A DNA stretch of 32,384 bases from Planctomycetaceae bacterium. GTDB lineage: Bacteria > Planctomycetota > Planctomycetia > Pirellulales > UBA1268. Under the pieces are notes generated by a model, which was not told the DNA's origin, ran no database searches, and was given only the letters and a program-made list of their open reading frames with translations. Below are positions 23,385-32,333 of the stretch, piece after piece. Each line of letters opens with the position of its first letter. Positions within the stretch are counted from its first letter, which is position 1. The position numbers and the translations under genes were made by a program. The stretch is taken from the NCBI GenBank assembly GCA_018694455.1, contig JABHNP010000055.1, positions 1 through 32,384 on the forward strand, in the 5' to 3' direction.

Positions 23385-25541
23385 ATGGAAGCACAGCATA
23401 TCGGCCCTTACATACTGATCAAACGTCTTGGCCGAGGCGGCATGGGCGCTGTCTATGAGGCAAGGCATGGTGAAACAAATGACCATGTTGCCGTCAAAGT
23501 ACTTGCGTCACATCTAGCTGATGATATAGGTCTCAAAGAGCGTTTTGAGGCCGAGATTCAGACACTCAAGCCACTCCGGTGTCCGGGGATTGTTCAACTC
23601 ATAGCCTACGGAGAAGATGATGGCCAGCCATACTTTGCAATGGAGCTTGTAGAGGGCCAGAGCCTCGAAAAGCTTATTCGTAGCGGCAAGAAATTCTCAC
23701 CTGAAGATGTCATTGAGCTTTCGATTGAAATAGCAAGGGCACTGAAGGTTGCACATAATCATGGAATCATCCACCGTGATCTGAAGCCGGCAAATCTGCT
23801 TATAGCTAATGACGCCGTCCAAGCAGGAGCTCGCATAAAGCTTGCAGACTTTGGAATTGCAAAGCTGTTTGGTGCAGCGAGCCAGACAGCTCACGGTAGC
23901 ATCGTAGGGACTGCGGAATTCATGGCGCCTGAACAGGCTGCTGGGAAAGCTCTTGATGCGCGGGCTGATCTTTACACAATGGGTCTTGTAATGTTCACGA
24001 TGATTGCAGGCAAGCCACCATTTCGAGGAACACAACTAACCGAAATCATTAGCAAACAACTCAGGGAAACTCCACCACGCCTGAATAGCTTGCACATAAA
24101 TATCCCAGATGAACTCGACACCCTGATCGCTGAACTGCTTGCCAAAGATCCAACGAAGAGGCCGGCAAGCGCACTTGCCGTCGGCCGTCGCCTTTCCTCG
24201 ATCAGAGAACTGCTTCTGCGGGAGAATCGCGAGGAGCGTGGCCAACTTAGGAGCAACACTCCGTCTCTTATCATCCAGCCGCAGGCCGACCCAAATACTC
24301 CAACAAAATACGACCGTTCATCGGCTCTTACCCAACCACCTACACACGCTGCAAAAGCCCCTCAGGCCAGTATTTCTTCGGTGGACCTCTTCGCGGAGAC
24401 AAAGGAAAAAACAAGCCCAAATAACACCGTGGATACATCACGCAGTCCTGATGCCACAACTGAACACCCTCGTGCACTCATTGAAAATCGCCCTGATTCC
24501 GAAACACCCCAACCATCAGAATACGCGACGGCTGCAAAGCAGGAAAACTCAGGAAATACAAATGAAGATGATTACCAGGAGCACATAGACCAATTAGGAC
24601 AGCGTGAGATTCCACTTCATCATCGGCCGACAAAGCAAGCTACTGCGAGTGAAGGTAAACAGACTGCAAGCAATGATTCTAAGCGGGCCGCAGAAACGAT
24701 TGTAGATAAACCAGAGCGTCGATTTGTCACAGTACAAGATCTGGATAACGCGGCTCGGCAAAAAGACAGTCAGCATCGTTGGAAATTGATCCGGATCGAT
24801 ACGCTCATTACGGTGGTCACAGTTGGAATCGGACTTGTAGCGGCGTACTGGATAATTCGTCCAAAAACTGCTGATCAGTTATTTCAGACGATATCTGCTG
24901 TATCGGAGAGCACAGACCCCGATTTGAGAAGTATTCGGGCAGAACTCGATCAATTTCTTAAGCAGTACCCAGCAGATGAGCGCGCGGCGTCTATTGCATC
25001 GCTGCAGCAGGAGTTACGAGTGAACATACTCGAGGCCAAGATGCGACGGAGAGTGATTGGGCCGCGAACTGTATCTGCGATCGAACGAGATTACCGATCG
25101 GCAATTACGAGAGAAACAGAAAGCCCCACTGCCGCTCTTGACGCAATGAAGGCTGTGCTCACTTTATACCCTAGCGATAAATCACAAGGTGATGACACAT
25201 ATTCCATAGCTGACAAGGAGACATGGATCAAATTAATAGAGCGCCAAATCAAGCGGCTTGAGTTGCCGTCAAAAATAGAGCAGGAAGAAGATATTGCGCG
25301 TGCAACAAAAGTGGTCGATAAAGCTACAGAACTCTACGATCAAGCAGTGGCGGAAGGTGACTCTGTCGATGCTGAAAAACTTCTGACACAAAGCCGTCTC
25401 ATGCTGCGGAGCGTCATTCAGACATATAGTGGCCGACCACATGCACACAATGTTGTTCAAGCTGCAAAGCGGGCTCTAGAAACCACCAGTAAAATGACTG
25501 CCCAAAAAACACAAACGAAAGGAAGCAAAAATGACCGCTAG
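23385..25541 (+). CDS. Membrane-anchored serine/threonine protein kinase
   Basis: The 718-residue protein has an N-terminal Hanks-type kinase domain (about 9-275) with every key element: GRGGMGAVY glycine loop (16-24), Lys38 in VAVKVL, HRDLKPANLL with catalytic Asp132, DFG at 155-157, FMAPEQAAGKALDARADLYTMG (in part: APEQAAGKALDARADLY). A polar, low-complexity linker rich in Thr, Ser, Pro and Glu (about 290-465) precedes one membrane helix (LITVVTVGIGLVAAYWII, about 472-491). The C-terminal region is about 225 residues, helical and charged, probably outside the cytoplasm. No PASTA, WD40 or TPR repeats are evident. Hanks-type kinases are abundant in planctomycetes and targets are mostly unknown. 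The ATG at 23385 is preceded by a weak ribosome-binding site. Its last 11 bases overlap the hemL start. Confidence 0.95.
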   Translation: MEAQHIGPYILIKRLGRGGMGAVYEARHGETNDHVAVKVLASHLADDIGLKERFEAEIQTLKPLRCPGIVQLIAYGEDDGQPYFAMELVEGQSLEKLIRSGKKFSPEDVIELSIEIARALKVAHNHGIIHRDLKPANLLIANDAVQAGARIKLADFGIAKLFGAASQTAHGSIVGTAEFMAPEQAAGKALDARADLYTMGLVMFTMIAGKPPFRGTQLTEIISKQLRETPPRLNSLHINIPDELDTLIAELLAKDPTKRPASALAVGRRLSSIRELLLRENREERGQLRSNTPSLIIQPQADPNTPTKYDRSSALTQPPTHAAKAPQASISSVDLFAETKEKTSPNNTVDTSRSPDATTEHPRALIENRPDSETPQPSEYATAAKQENSGNTNEDDYQEHIDQLGQREIPLHHRPTKQATASEGKQTASNDSKRAAETIVDKPERRFVTVQDLDNAARQKDSQHRWKLIRIDTLITVVTVGIGLVAAYWIIRPKTADQLFQTISAVSESTDPDLRSIRAELDQFLKQYPADERAASIASLQQELRVNILEAKMRRRVIGPRTVSAIERDYRSAITRETESPTAALDAMKAVLTLYPSDKSQGDDTYSIADKETWIKLIERQIKRLELPSKIEQEEDIARATKVVDKATELYDQAVAEGDSVDAEKLLTQSRLMLRSVIQTYSGRPHAHNVVQAAKRALETTSKMTAQKTQTKGSKNDR

Positions 25542-26853
25542 CCATACGCTAAGCCACGGTGCTTTTGAACGTGCTCGCAAACTCATTCCTGGTGGTGTCA
25601 ATTCGCCCGCACGCGCATTCGGGGCAGTGGGGGGTGAGCCAATATTCTTTAAGGAAGGTATGGGGCCGTATCTCACGGATATCGATGGTGAGACATATCT
25701 CGACTACATTGGGTCGTGGGGACCAATGATCCTCGGGCATAGACACCCACGAGTCGTAAAAGCGATTGAAGAAGCTCTTTCGAGGGGCACCAGTTACGGG
25801 GCTCCAACTGAAGCTGAAAGCGGACTTGCCGAGCAGATTATCGATGCCGTACCAAGCATTGAAAAGGTCCGAATGGTGAGTTCTGGAACAGAGGCCGCCA
25901 TGAGCGCCGTGCGACTTGCACGCGGTGCCACAGACCGTGAAGTGATCATAAAGTTCGCCGGAAATTACCATGGCCATGCTGATAGTCTTCTGGTGGCTGC
26001 AGGCTCAGCAGCGGCAACACTGGGAGTGCCAAATTCTCCCGGTGTGACAACCGGTACGGCCAAAGATACATTAGTTCTCGAGTACAACGATACGGAGTCT
26101 CTCATCGAGACCTTCGGCAAGATGGGAGACTCCATAGCAGCCCTGCTCATGGAACCCGTTGTGGGCAATATGGGTTTAGTTGAACCTTCGCGTGAGTTTC
26201 TTCAAGCGGCCCGATCGCTCACGGAGAAGCACGGCGCTGTTCTTGTTTTTGATGAGGTAATGACCGGCTTTCGGCTTGCCTTTGGTGGTGCACAAGAACT
26301 TTATGGTGTGACCCCTGATATTACGACGCTAGGAAAAATTGTTGGAGGCGGTCTGCCTCTTGGTGCGTATGGTGGGCGGGCAGATATCATGGATCAGGTG
26401 TTGCCAACAGGCAAGGTTTTTCAAGCAGGAACACTCTCAGGGAATCCACTCGCTGTGGCAGCTGGCTCCGCGACCCTTGCAGAACTCAAAGAGCATCCGC
26501 CCTACGAAACTCTCGATCGACACGGCTGTCTTCTTGAACAAGGCTTTCTGGATGCTGCGCTGGAAGCTGGTGTTCCTTGTGAAGTGGCTCGAGTCGGGAG
26601 CATGATGACCATGTTTTTCCAAAAAGATAGTTTTCCAGATGGAACTCGTCATGTCACTGGTTGGCAGACTGCTTCAAAAAGTAATACGGAGCAATATGCA
26701 AAGTTTTTCTGGGGCATGATATCAAAAGGAATATATCTTCCGTGTAGTCAATTCGAAGCTCTTTTCTTCTCAATAACTCATACGGAAGAGCATATTCAAA
26801 CAACTATCACTGCGGCCAGAACAGTTCTTGCTGATCTCAACAAAACAAGCTAA
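25531..26853 (+). CDS. hemL: Glutamate-1-semialdehyde 2,1-aminomutase
   Basis: HemL converts glutamate-1-semialdehyde to 5-aminolevulinate, the second step of the C5 route to heme and other tetrapyrroles, using pyridoxal phosphate. The 440-residue protein has LIPGGVNSPARAFGAVGGEP, DYIGSWGPMILGHRHP, MVSSGTEAAMSAVRLARG, FAGNYHGHADSLLV, VLVFDEVMTGFRLAFGGAQE and the cofactor lysine in TTLGKIVGGGLPLGAYGG (about Lys269). Length is standard. The ATG at 25531 has AAAGGAAG just upstream and lies inside the last codons of the kinase gene in another frame, an 11-bp overlap. Assignment is very secure and distinguishes it from general class III aminotransferases. Confidence 0.97.
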   Translation: MTASHTLSHGAFERARKLIPGGVNSPARAFGAVGGEPIFFKEGMGPYLTDIDGETYLDYIGSWGPMILGHRHPRVVKAIEEALSRGTSYGAPTEAESGLAEQIIDAVPSIEKVRMVSSGTEAAMSAVRLARGATDREVIIKFAGNYHGHADSLLVAAGSAAATLGVPNSPGVTTGTAKDTLVLEYNDTESLIETFGKMGDSIAALLMEPVVGNMGLVEPSREFLQAARSLTEKHGAVLVFDEVMTGFRLAFGGAQELYGVTPDITTLGKIVGGGLPLGAYGGRADIMDQVLPTGKVFQAGTLSGNPLAVAAGSATLAELKEHPPYETLDRHGCLLEQGFLDAALEAGVPCEVARVGSMMTMFFQKDSFPDGTRHVTGWQTASKSNTEQYAKFFWGMISKGIYLPCSQFEALFFSITHTEEHIQTTITAARTVLADLNKTS

Positions 26854-26896
26854 AGAGCAAATACGCAGCTTTGGGTCGAGCTAGTCGGTGCTGGAG

Positions 26897-27613
26897 TTAG
26901 TTGGTGCTTATGGTGAAGTCGACCACAACGGGCAAATGATCACTTGCTTCTCGCGCAAGACTCGTTCGAACGACTCGTGCTTGGTGTGACTGAAGTCCCT
27001 CATTTACAAACACTTTATCAAGCGCACCAACGGGCAGCCATGAGGGGAAACTCCTGAATTGCCCTGGTGGGCTAGTAAGCTGGTGAAAACCCTTTGTTGC
27101 AAGTGAGGCATTTGCAAGAGTATTTCGCCAGTCATTGAAATCGCCGACGATAAGGGTTGGTAGGGTCGCGTACGATTGGAAAAGTTGGTGTTGCAAAAGA
27201 CAATCGATTTGCCAATGGCGTTCTCGTTCATCAAGACCTAAGTGTGTGTTTACTAGATGCAAGACTCCGTGTGATGTTTCAATGTGGACAAGTTGAGCAC
27301 CACGAGATTTTCGCTTTCCACGCTTCAGTGAAATTCTATGGGCACTTGCAACTGGCCATTTCGATAGTATGAGGTTTCCATACGTCCCGGTGGCTACTGG
27401 CACATTCGCCTGGAAATTGGATTGTAAATTGAGGGATTCCCCAAGAAGTCGTGGCTGATCATCAAAAGAACTTCTTTTGACCAATCTGTCGACTTCTTGC
27501 AAGCAAACGAGGTCAGGATGCTCATGATCGATGCAGTCAATTATTCGTTGCAGGGAGTACCTTCGATCTCGGCCACCAATGCCTTTATGAATGTTCCAGG
27601 AAAGGAGCCTCAT
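26897..27613 (-). CDS. Endonuclease/exonuclease/phosphatase (EEP) family protein
   Basis: The 238-residue protein is a compact EEP-fold metal-dependent phosphohydrolase. Motifs appear in order: LLSWNIHKGIGG, LVCLQEVDRLV (catalytic Glu), LVNTHLGLDERERHWQ, LIVGDFNDWRN, ALDKVFVN and ASDHLPVVVDF with the terminal catalytic His. No signal peptide or extra domain is present, so it looks cytoplasmic. The family spans DNA-repair nucleases, sphingomyelinases and inositol phosphatases; the WNIHKG start and short length fit the YbhP-like bacterial group, whose substrate is not established. The ATG at 27613 gives MRLLSWNIH, a normal start. It converges on hemL with a 43-bp gap. Confidence 0.87.
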   Translation of the reverse strand: MRLLSWNIHKGIGGRDRRYSLQRIIDCIDHEHPDLVCLQEVDRLVKRSSFDDQPRLLGESLNLQSNFQANVPVATGTYGNLILSKWPVASAHRISLKRGKRKSRGAQLVHIETSHGVLHLVNTHLGLDERERHWQIDCLLQHQLFQSYATLPTLIVGDFNDWRNTLANASLATKGFHQLTSPPGQFRSFPSWLPVGALDKVFVNEGLQSHQARVVRTSLAREASDHLPVVVDFTISTN

Positions 27614-28215
27614 TGATGGTTTTTATCCTTCTCACTCAATAGGACTGGTACACCAACATTAGAACATCTGCAGAAACGCACCATGCACTATACGGGAGCC
27701 AAGTTATATCCTGTACGATACTCACGCTGAAAAAAGGCATCTGCTTCTTTATCCGGTGATAATTAGGTTTCTGGATCTATCACAAGCCCTCACCCAAGTT
27801 TGAATGTGTTTGGGTGACGTCAGCGTTCTTCTTCTGAATATGATACTCCAAAGTAGCGAGTGTCTGCTCCACAGGCTTATCTTGGTCTGCTTTTTGTTGA
27901 TGCGCAGGCCATTGAGCTTGCTGCTATTGCAACCGCTGATTTCACAATGAAAAATGGAGGTTGAAACGTCAAGAATAGACAGCTTGTTCATAGCCCTATT
28001 TCTTTAGCTTCTGAACTCTACATCATGCAAAGACGTACTGATCAACAAAAGTAAAGAGTTATACTGATGTGCTTCATGACAATAAAAGGCTTATGCCACT
28101 ATTTTTTTAATTACTTGAGCACTATAAGCAACGGTCGGTCCCTTTTTTAATAAGGGGTCTCGTGCAGTGTGTATAAGTTTCCGGTATAAAACGAGATTCT
28201 TAGGACTCATTCTTT
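27614..28215. other. 602-bp gap without a recognised gene
   Basis: This is the longest gap in the window, between two divergently transcribed genes. I find no recognisable gene, tRNA or known RNA family. It holds an 8-bp perfect dyad (27790-27817), a 34-codon plus-strand frame starting GTG near 27869 and ending TGA near 27965 (GLLFVDAQAIELAAIATADF), and an 80-codon minus frame (27749-27991) I could not match to anything. The right end is AT-rich and presumably carries the promoter of the secreted hydrolase. It may contain a small RNA or gene remnant, but nothing decides this. Confidence 0.6.
27790..27817 (+). repeat. Inverted repeat TCACCCAA / TTGGGTGA
   Basis: TCACCCAA and TTGGGTGA form a perfect 8-bp stem with a 12-base loop, extendable inward by G-T wobbles. 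On the plus strand it is followed by CGTCAGCGTTCTTCTTCTG, which is pyrimidine-rich but not a clean T run. It could be the 3' end of an unannotated short transcript or a protein-binding dyad. Confidence 0.4.
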
Positions 28216-29205
28216 ATGCCAAACCTAATATACCGATGGAAATTGCGTTGGGTTACTGGGTTGCTCACCTACAGTGCTCTCAGTTCATGCACATGTTTCG
28301 CATATGATCCGCTCATATCAAACGCTGGAAAGATTCAAACCCAGTACTTGGAGATTGTGTCTTCTCAAGCAGATCGCGTTATTCCTGTTTTAGTCTCAAT
28401 ACCAAACAGGAAATCAGTGGCCCCGGCCATTCTCTTTAGTCATGGCCTTGGGGGTTCAAGGGAAGCAGCGTCATACCTCAGAGAACACTGGACAGCCCGG
28501 GGTTACATCACAATTTTTCTTCAACATCCGGGAAGTGATAGTTCTCTGTGGCTAAACGTGTCTCGGCTGCAAGCTGGACGGCAGCTTCGTAATGCCGCCA
28601 GTCGTGAGAACCTCGAATTGCGTGTCACGGACGTCACTGATGTTCTAGATATTCTGTCAAAGTGGAATTCTACACCTGCTCATCCACTATTCGGGCGAAT
28701 TGATATTGAAAGAGTGGGGCTATCAGGACATTCTTTTGGAGCTCGTACAACACAGATCGTTATTGGTCAGAAGGACTGGCTCGTACCTGATAAAAAAGAT
28801 TCACGCATTAAGGCTGCCGTCTTATTCAGCCCAAGCAGTCCTCGATTGGGATCAGCAGAGACTGCTTTCGGGTCAATTGATATACCGTGCCTTCTTCTTA
28901 CGGGAACAAGGGATGTGGTGGCAATTGGTAGCCAGACGGCGGAATCGCGACTTGCAGTATTCCCAGCACTTCAACCTGGCGGCACGTATCAGCTGGTGTT
29001 ACATAAAGCCACACATTCCGCATTCACAGACGGCGTAGCTGGTCGTGATAGTCCGCGTAATCTGAACCATCACAGGGCGATTAAGGCCATAACCACAGCT
29101 TTTTGGGACGCGCACCTTCAGGACAACGCACGAGCAAAAGGGTGGCTGAATACCAATGAAGTACGCAATGTGCTTGAAGAAAAAGATGACTGGCAAGCGA
29201 AATAA
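28216..29205 (+). CDS. Secreted alpha/beta hydrolase (PAF-acetylhydrolase/dienelactone hydrolase-like)
   Basis: The 329-residue protein begins with a basic, hydrophobic signal peptide (KLRWVTGLLTYSALSSCTCFA), with likely signal peptidase I cleavage before YDP around residue 30. The alpha/beta hydrolase fold follows: oxyanion motif FSHGLGGSREAA, nucleophile elbow LSGHSFGARTT with Ser173, acid Asp233 in LLTGTRDVV and His267 in KATHSAF, a complete triad in the right order. The overall pattern resembles platelet-activating-factor acetylhydrolase or predicted dienelactone hydrolase families that cleave short-chain esters. Substrate is unknown. The start ATG at 28216 lacks a strong ribosome-binding site, but the signal peptide supports it. 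It stands alone, with long gaps on both sides. Confidence 0.87.
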   Translation: MPNLIYRWKLRWVTGLLTYSALSSCTCFAYDPLISNAGKIQTQYLEIVSSQADRVIPVLVSIPNRKSVAPAILFSHGLGGSREAASYLREHWTARGYITIFLQHPGSDSSLWLNVSRLQAGRQLRNAASRENLELRVTDVTDVLDILSKWNSTPAHPLFGRIDIERVGLSGHSFGARTTQIVIGQKDWLVPDKKDSRIKAAVLFSPSSPRLGSAETAFGSIDIPCLLLTGTRDVVAIGSQTAESRLAVFPALQPGGTYQLVLHKATHSAFTDGVAGRDSPRNLNHHRAIKAITTAFWDAHLQDNARAKGWLNTNEVRNVLEEKDDWQAK

Positions 29206-29551
29206 CAAAGAAACAAAGGAGAACCACATTCGACTGCAGCTCTGGAAGACGAAACCCTTGACTTGCTACTGCCTTTAGCCAACCGTGTACCGCCTAAGAA
29301 GAAGTTCCCAAGTGCCGTCTATCAGAGATTCCGGCGGGCTGTCAGTCACGCACATAAGTCAAACTCGGGGACAGCTGATCACCGTATCGAGGCTGCTTTT
29401 TGCAAGTGACTGAACCATTCGCAAGCAGCAAGACCAGTCACCGGTTGCCTGACGCCACCAAACCAATGGCCGCAAAGAATCAACCGCCACCATAAACCCA
29501 ACTCATACACATATGATATCCCAACTGTATTCGCCGCCTCATGGCATAAAA
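29206..29551. other. 346-bp gap with an open frame continuing past the hydrolase stop
   Basis: No recognised gene. After the hydrolase TAA the same frame stays open for 67 codons to a TGA at 29407-29409, reading in part ETLDLLLPLANRVPPKKKF and AVYQRFRRAVSHAHKSNSG. AAAGGAG lies at 29215-29221, but no ATG or GTG follows in frame at a usual distance; only CTG (29242) or TTG (29263) could start it. The rest, up to the hydroxylase stop at 29552, shows no clear structure. Confidence 0.45.
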
Positions 29552-30115
29552 TTATGCAATGCCTTCGGCTCTCATGAGTTCCCAATCAGCGGCATTTGGC
29601 TTCGCAATTGTGCCGCAGATATAATCGCCAATTGGAAAGGCAACATTGAAATTTTTATCTGGATATTTGTGGTGAAGAAAATGATGGCGAGCGCAAAACT
29701 TGTACAGCGACCAGTTTGCAAAAAATCTTCCCGTAGGCTGATGCATCTCAAGATGAATCTGATTCCAGATAGTATGGTGAAGACCAACTACAAACAGAAA
29801 CATCCCAGCACCAACTGGAGAGAAATACAACAGAATCAGGGCCATAGGTAGGCCTTCAACAAGTCCCTCGAGCAAATTCAAACGGATACCCCGATCCTCG
29901 CCCTTGGGCAACGGATCGTCATGGAACGACTTTCGATACTGAGTATGGTGCTCAACAGCGTGACTCTTGAATATCTTCTGTCGAAGTTTCAGATTTTTAA
30001 ACAGTCTGCGGGGCTGCTTGTGCATGAGGCGACAATGGATCTGATGCTCAATCAGAGACATCAAAACAACCATGGAAGCGAACCAGCCAACGAGCGACAA
30101 CACCTGAAACAACAT
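29552..30115 (-). CDS. Fatty acid hydroxylase / sterol desaturase family protein
   Basis: This 187-residue membrane di-iron enzyme of the fatty acid hydroxylase superfamily hydroxylates or desaturates a lipid tail. The histidine clusters that bind iron are present: EHQIHCRLMH near the N-terminus, HAVEHHTQYRKSFH, then GLHHTIWNQIHLEMH and CARHHFLHHKYPDKNFNVAF. Hydrophobic segments (VLSLVGWFASMVVLMSLIE and LPMALILLYFSPVGAGMFLFV, quoted in part) fit two hairpins. The track begins at GTG 30184; I prefer the ATG at 30115, which begins at the first helix, although the ribosome-binding site is poor. The protein is shorter than many relatives (about 200-300 residues). It lies downstream of the DEAD-box gene on the same strand with a 117-bp gap. 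Substrate not determinable. Confidence 0.83.
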   Translation of the reverse strand: MLFQVLSLVGWFASMVVLMSLIEHQIHCRLMHKQPRRLFKNLKLRQKIFKSHAVEHHTQYRKSFHDDPLPKGEDRGIRLNLLEGLVEGLPMALILLYFSPVGAGMFLFVVGLHHTIWNQIHLEMHQPTGRFFANWSLYKFCARHHFLHHKYPDKNFNVAFPIGDYICGTIAKPNAADWELMRAEGIA

Positions 30116-30232
30116 AATATTCACAGTTCTATATAGTTGGTGAAAAACACAACGTGCTCTGGGTTTGCAGCCCATAAACCACACTTGGGTTGTACCAACA
30201 GCACCAAACTGCCGTTAGATCAATTTCATCGT

Positions 30233-31741
30233 CTATTTCGATACTTTAACGTGAAATTTTCTTTTTTTAGGTGGACGTTTCGTACCTGCCCTTGAAACCT
30301 CGGGCCGCCGCCTTTTTCGTGAATCACGGTTTGCATTCGGTCGATCCCGTCGTTTCCGTCGTTTGTGCTTTCGTTCCGGCTCGTTATCCTCAAATATTTC
30401 CTCAAAGACCTCCTGCTTTGGCAAAATACGATGGAGAACTACAGCGGCGATATCTTCAGCCTTGTGACCCTCATCTAAAAGGCACTTTACAAGTTCTTTT
30501 TCTTTGTCTAGTTCCGTATTCTTGAGATCATTCCGAAACGACTCGAGAAGCTTTTCGGCCTGTAAATGGCGAATAGCTGCTGGTGTAGGTAAAGGCTCAA
30601 TATCGAGGTGTGACCGGGTGAATCGCTCGATGAGTGATACAGACCGCATGCCAGCGCCAGTAACAAGGCTCAGAGCGAGTCCTTTCTTGCCAGCGCGACC
30701 CGTTCGTCCGATTCGATGCACATAGTCTTCTGGATCTTTTGGCAGATCATAGTTAATCACGACACCGAGTTCATTGACGTCGATACCCCGCGCTGCAACA
30801 TCCGTCGCCACGAGATAATGAAACCGGGACTTTCTGAAATTAGCCATCACGCGCTCTCGCTGTGCCTGTGCCATGCCACCGTGTAAACGATCAACAATGC
30901 AGTCATTACTTGCGAGATCATCTGCTAATTTCTCAACCATTTGTTGGGTGTTACAAAAGATTACACCACTTTGTGCATCGTAATATCGGAGGATTCGCAA
31001 CAAAGCATCGAACTTCATCTGATGCCGTACCTTGAAACCGATCTCGGTGACGAGTGGTGCTTCATGACCAGCATTGTGTTCAACAGTGATATACTGCGGC
31101 TCAGTTGAAAACTCTTCCACAAGGGTTTTGATTGAGGGACTGATTGTGGCGGAGAAAAATATGGTCTGTCGTTGGCCAGATGCTTTTCTAAGAATCTTTT
31201 CGACATCGTCACGGAAACCCATATCAAGCATGCGATCCGCTTCATCAAGCACAAGCATATTAATTGCCGAGAGATCGATGGTTGACTGTTCAAGATGATC
31301 AAGGAGTCGGCCTGGCGTTGCAATAATAATTTGTGCACCATCGCGAATGTCGCGGAGTTGATCTCTGAAAGACACGCCGCCAAAAATAACCGCGGTCTTA
31401 AGCTTTTTTTTATACTTACCAAACTTGTGTACTTCATTCCCTACTTGCTTTGCGAGTTCCCGAGTAGGAGTTAAAATTAAAGCCTGAGGGACTTTTCTCT
31501 TCGTGCTAATTTTTTCAACCATCGGTATGCAAAAAGCAGCAGTCTTGCCAGAACCCGTCTGGGATTGCCCGACAACATCGAGGCCTCGCTGTATAACAGG
31601 TATCGCGGCTTCTTGAATCGGTGACGGCATCTCAAACCCAAGATGCTGTACAGAAGCAAGCATTTCCGGTGAGAGATTCAGTTTTTGAAAACCTACCGCA
31701 GCGTCATCACTGGGTACGGGTGGATTGATCGGCTCTGGCAT
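30233..31741 (-). CDS. DEAD-box ATP-dependent RNA helicase (RhlE/DeaD-like)
   Basis: The 502-residue protein contains all DEAD-box motifs: the Q motif (GFQKLNLSPEMLASVQHLGF then PSPIQ), motif I SQTGSGKT, Ia PTRELAKQ, GG, ATPGRLLDH, motif II DEADRMLDMGF, motif III SAT, and motifs in the second RecA domain VIFCNTQQ, VATDVAARGIDV and HRIGRTGRAGKKG. Residues beyond about 375 form an extension ending in a strongly basic tail (KRRKRRDRPNANRDSRKRRR), probably for non-specific RNA contact. It resembles RhlE/DeaD-type enzymes acting in ribosome assembly and RNA decay, especially in the cold. The ATG at 31741 gives MPEPINPPVPS. The 5' leader contains a GC-rich hairpin. Confidence 0.95.
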   Translation of the reverse strand: MPEPINPPVPSDDAAVGFQKLNLSPEMLASVQHLGFEMPSPIQEAAIPVIQRGLDVVGQSQTGSGKTAAFCIPMVEKISTKRKVPQALILTPTRELAKQVGNEVHKFGKYKKKLKTAVIFGGVSFRDQLRDIRDGAQIIIATPGRLLDHLEQSTIDLSAINMLVLDEADRMLDMGFRDDVEKILRKASGQRQTIFFSATISPSIKTLVEEFSTEPQYITVEHNAGHEAPLVTEIGFKVRHQMKFDALLRILRYYDAQSGVIFCNTQQMVEKLADDLASNDCIVDRLHGGMAQAQRERVMANFRKSRFHYLVATDVAARGIDVNELGVVINYDLPKDPEDYVHRIGRTGRAGKKGLALSLVTGAGMRSVSLIERFTRSHLDIEPLPTPAAIRHLQAEKLLESFRNDLKNTELDKEKELVKCLLDEGHKAEDIAAVVLHRILPKQEVFEEIFEDNEPERKHKRRKRRDRPNANRDSRKRRRPEVSRAGTKRPPKKRKFHVKVSK

Positions 31742-32333
31742 CGACGTACTTTCGTTAAATGAAATAACCCTGAGATGCTTCCGGGGTCAGAACGAAAGGG
31801 GTAGACAATACCCGCCGGAGAATGAAGGCGGGCGTCGCAGTTTCACAAAGAAAGGAACTGCCGAATTGAGGACTTCATCTCAAACCATCAGAAGTAACAC
31901 TACTCCAAGTGGCAAGACAACACAAACGCTAAAAGTATTTCTTTCAATAATTGCGGTCTCACGGATTACGTACGCCCGGCACAACCGGAAGACTCAATCG
32001 CGACGATAACTGCGGACACCATTTCTCAGTACAAAGAATGCTGGTGAAGTTTGCTTTATCTACTGAGCTAAAACGAAAACAGATAGCATATTCGATAATA
32101 TGATGTGTTTCAGGTAGTCTTACATGGGAAAGCAGGTCTACAGAGATTTTAGTGAATCGTGCCACGGTGAGGCTTAAGGCATTAGCCGCAAGTTCTTGGA
32201 CTGGCTTCATTAACAACAATAAACTGCAGGATAAAGCCATAATCCTTGGCAACGGGGAAAAAAAGCTCGTATAAAAGCCGTGGCTGTCACGGTTCAATAT
32301 TTGAAATTCTATCTGCCAGCTGAGGAATTCTTT
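31742..32333. other. 592-bp gap without a recognised gene
   Basis: This divergent spacer lies between the DEAD-box helicase and the Tat-leader gene. It contains the GC hairpin at 31811-31832, a CATATT-CGAT-AATATG dyad (32087-32102) and a CCGTG-N5-CACGG hairpin (32278-32292). A 131-codon minus-strand frame (31959-32354) overlaps the Tat-leader start and has no recognisable motif. I see no tRNA or known RNA family. It probably holds promoters for both flanking genes, and possibly a small RNA. Confidence 0.6.
31811..31832 (-). promoter_or_regulatory. GC-rich hairpin in the leader of the DEAD-box helicase gene
   Basis: CCCGCC-N10-GGCGGG forms a perfect 6-bp GC stem about 70-90 bases upstream of the helicase ATG. 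It lies in an otherwise AT-rich gap. Structured leaders are known for cold-inducible RNA helicase mRNAs; applying that here is inference. It could equally be a terminator-like element or unrelated. Confidence 0.3.

Noticed and set aside
27749-27991. Minus-strand ORF of 80 codons in the long gap
   Set aside because: No recognisable motif, weak ribosome-binding site and irregular composition; left as part of the gap description.
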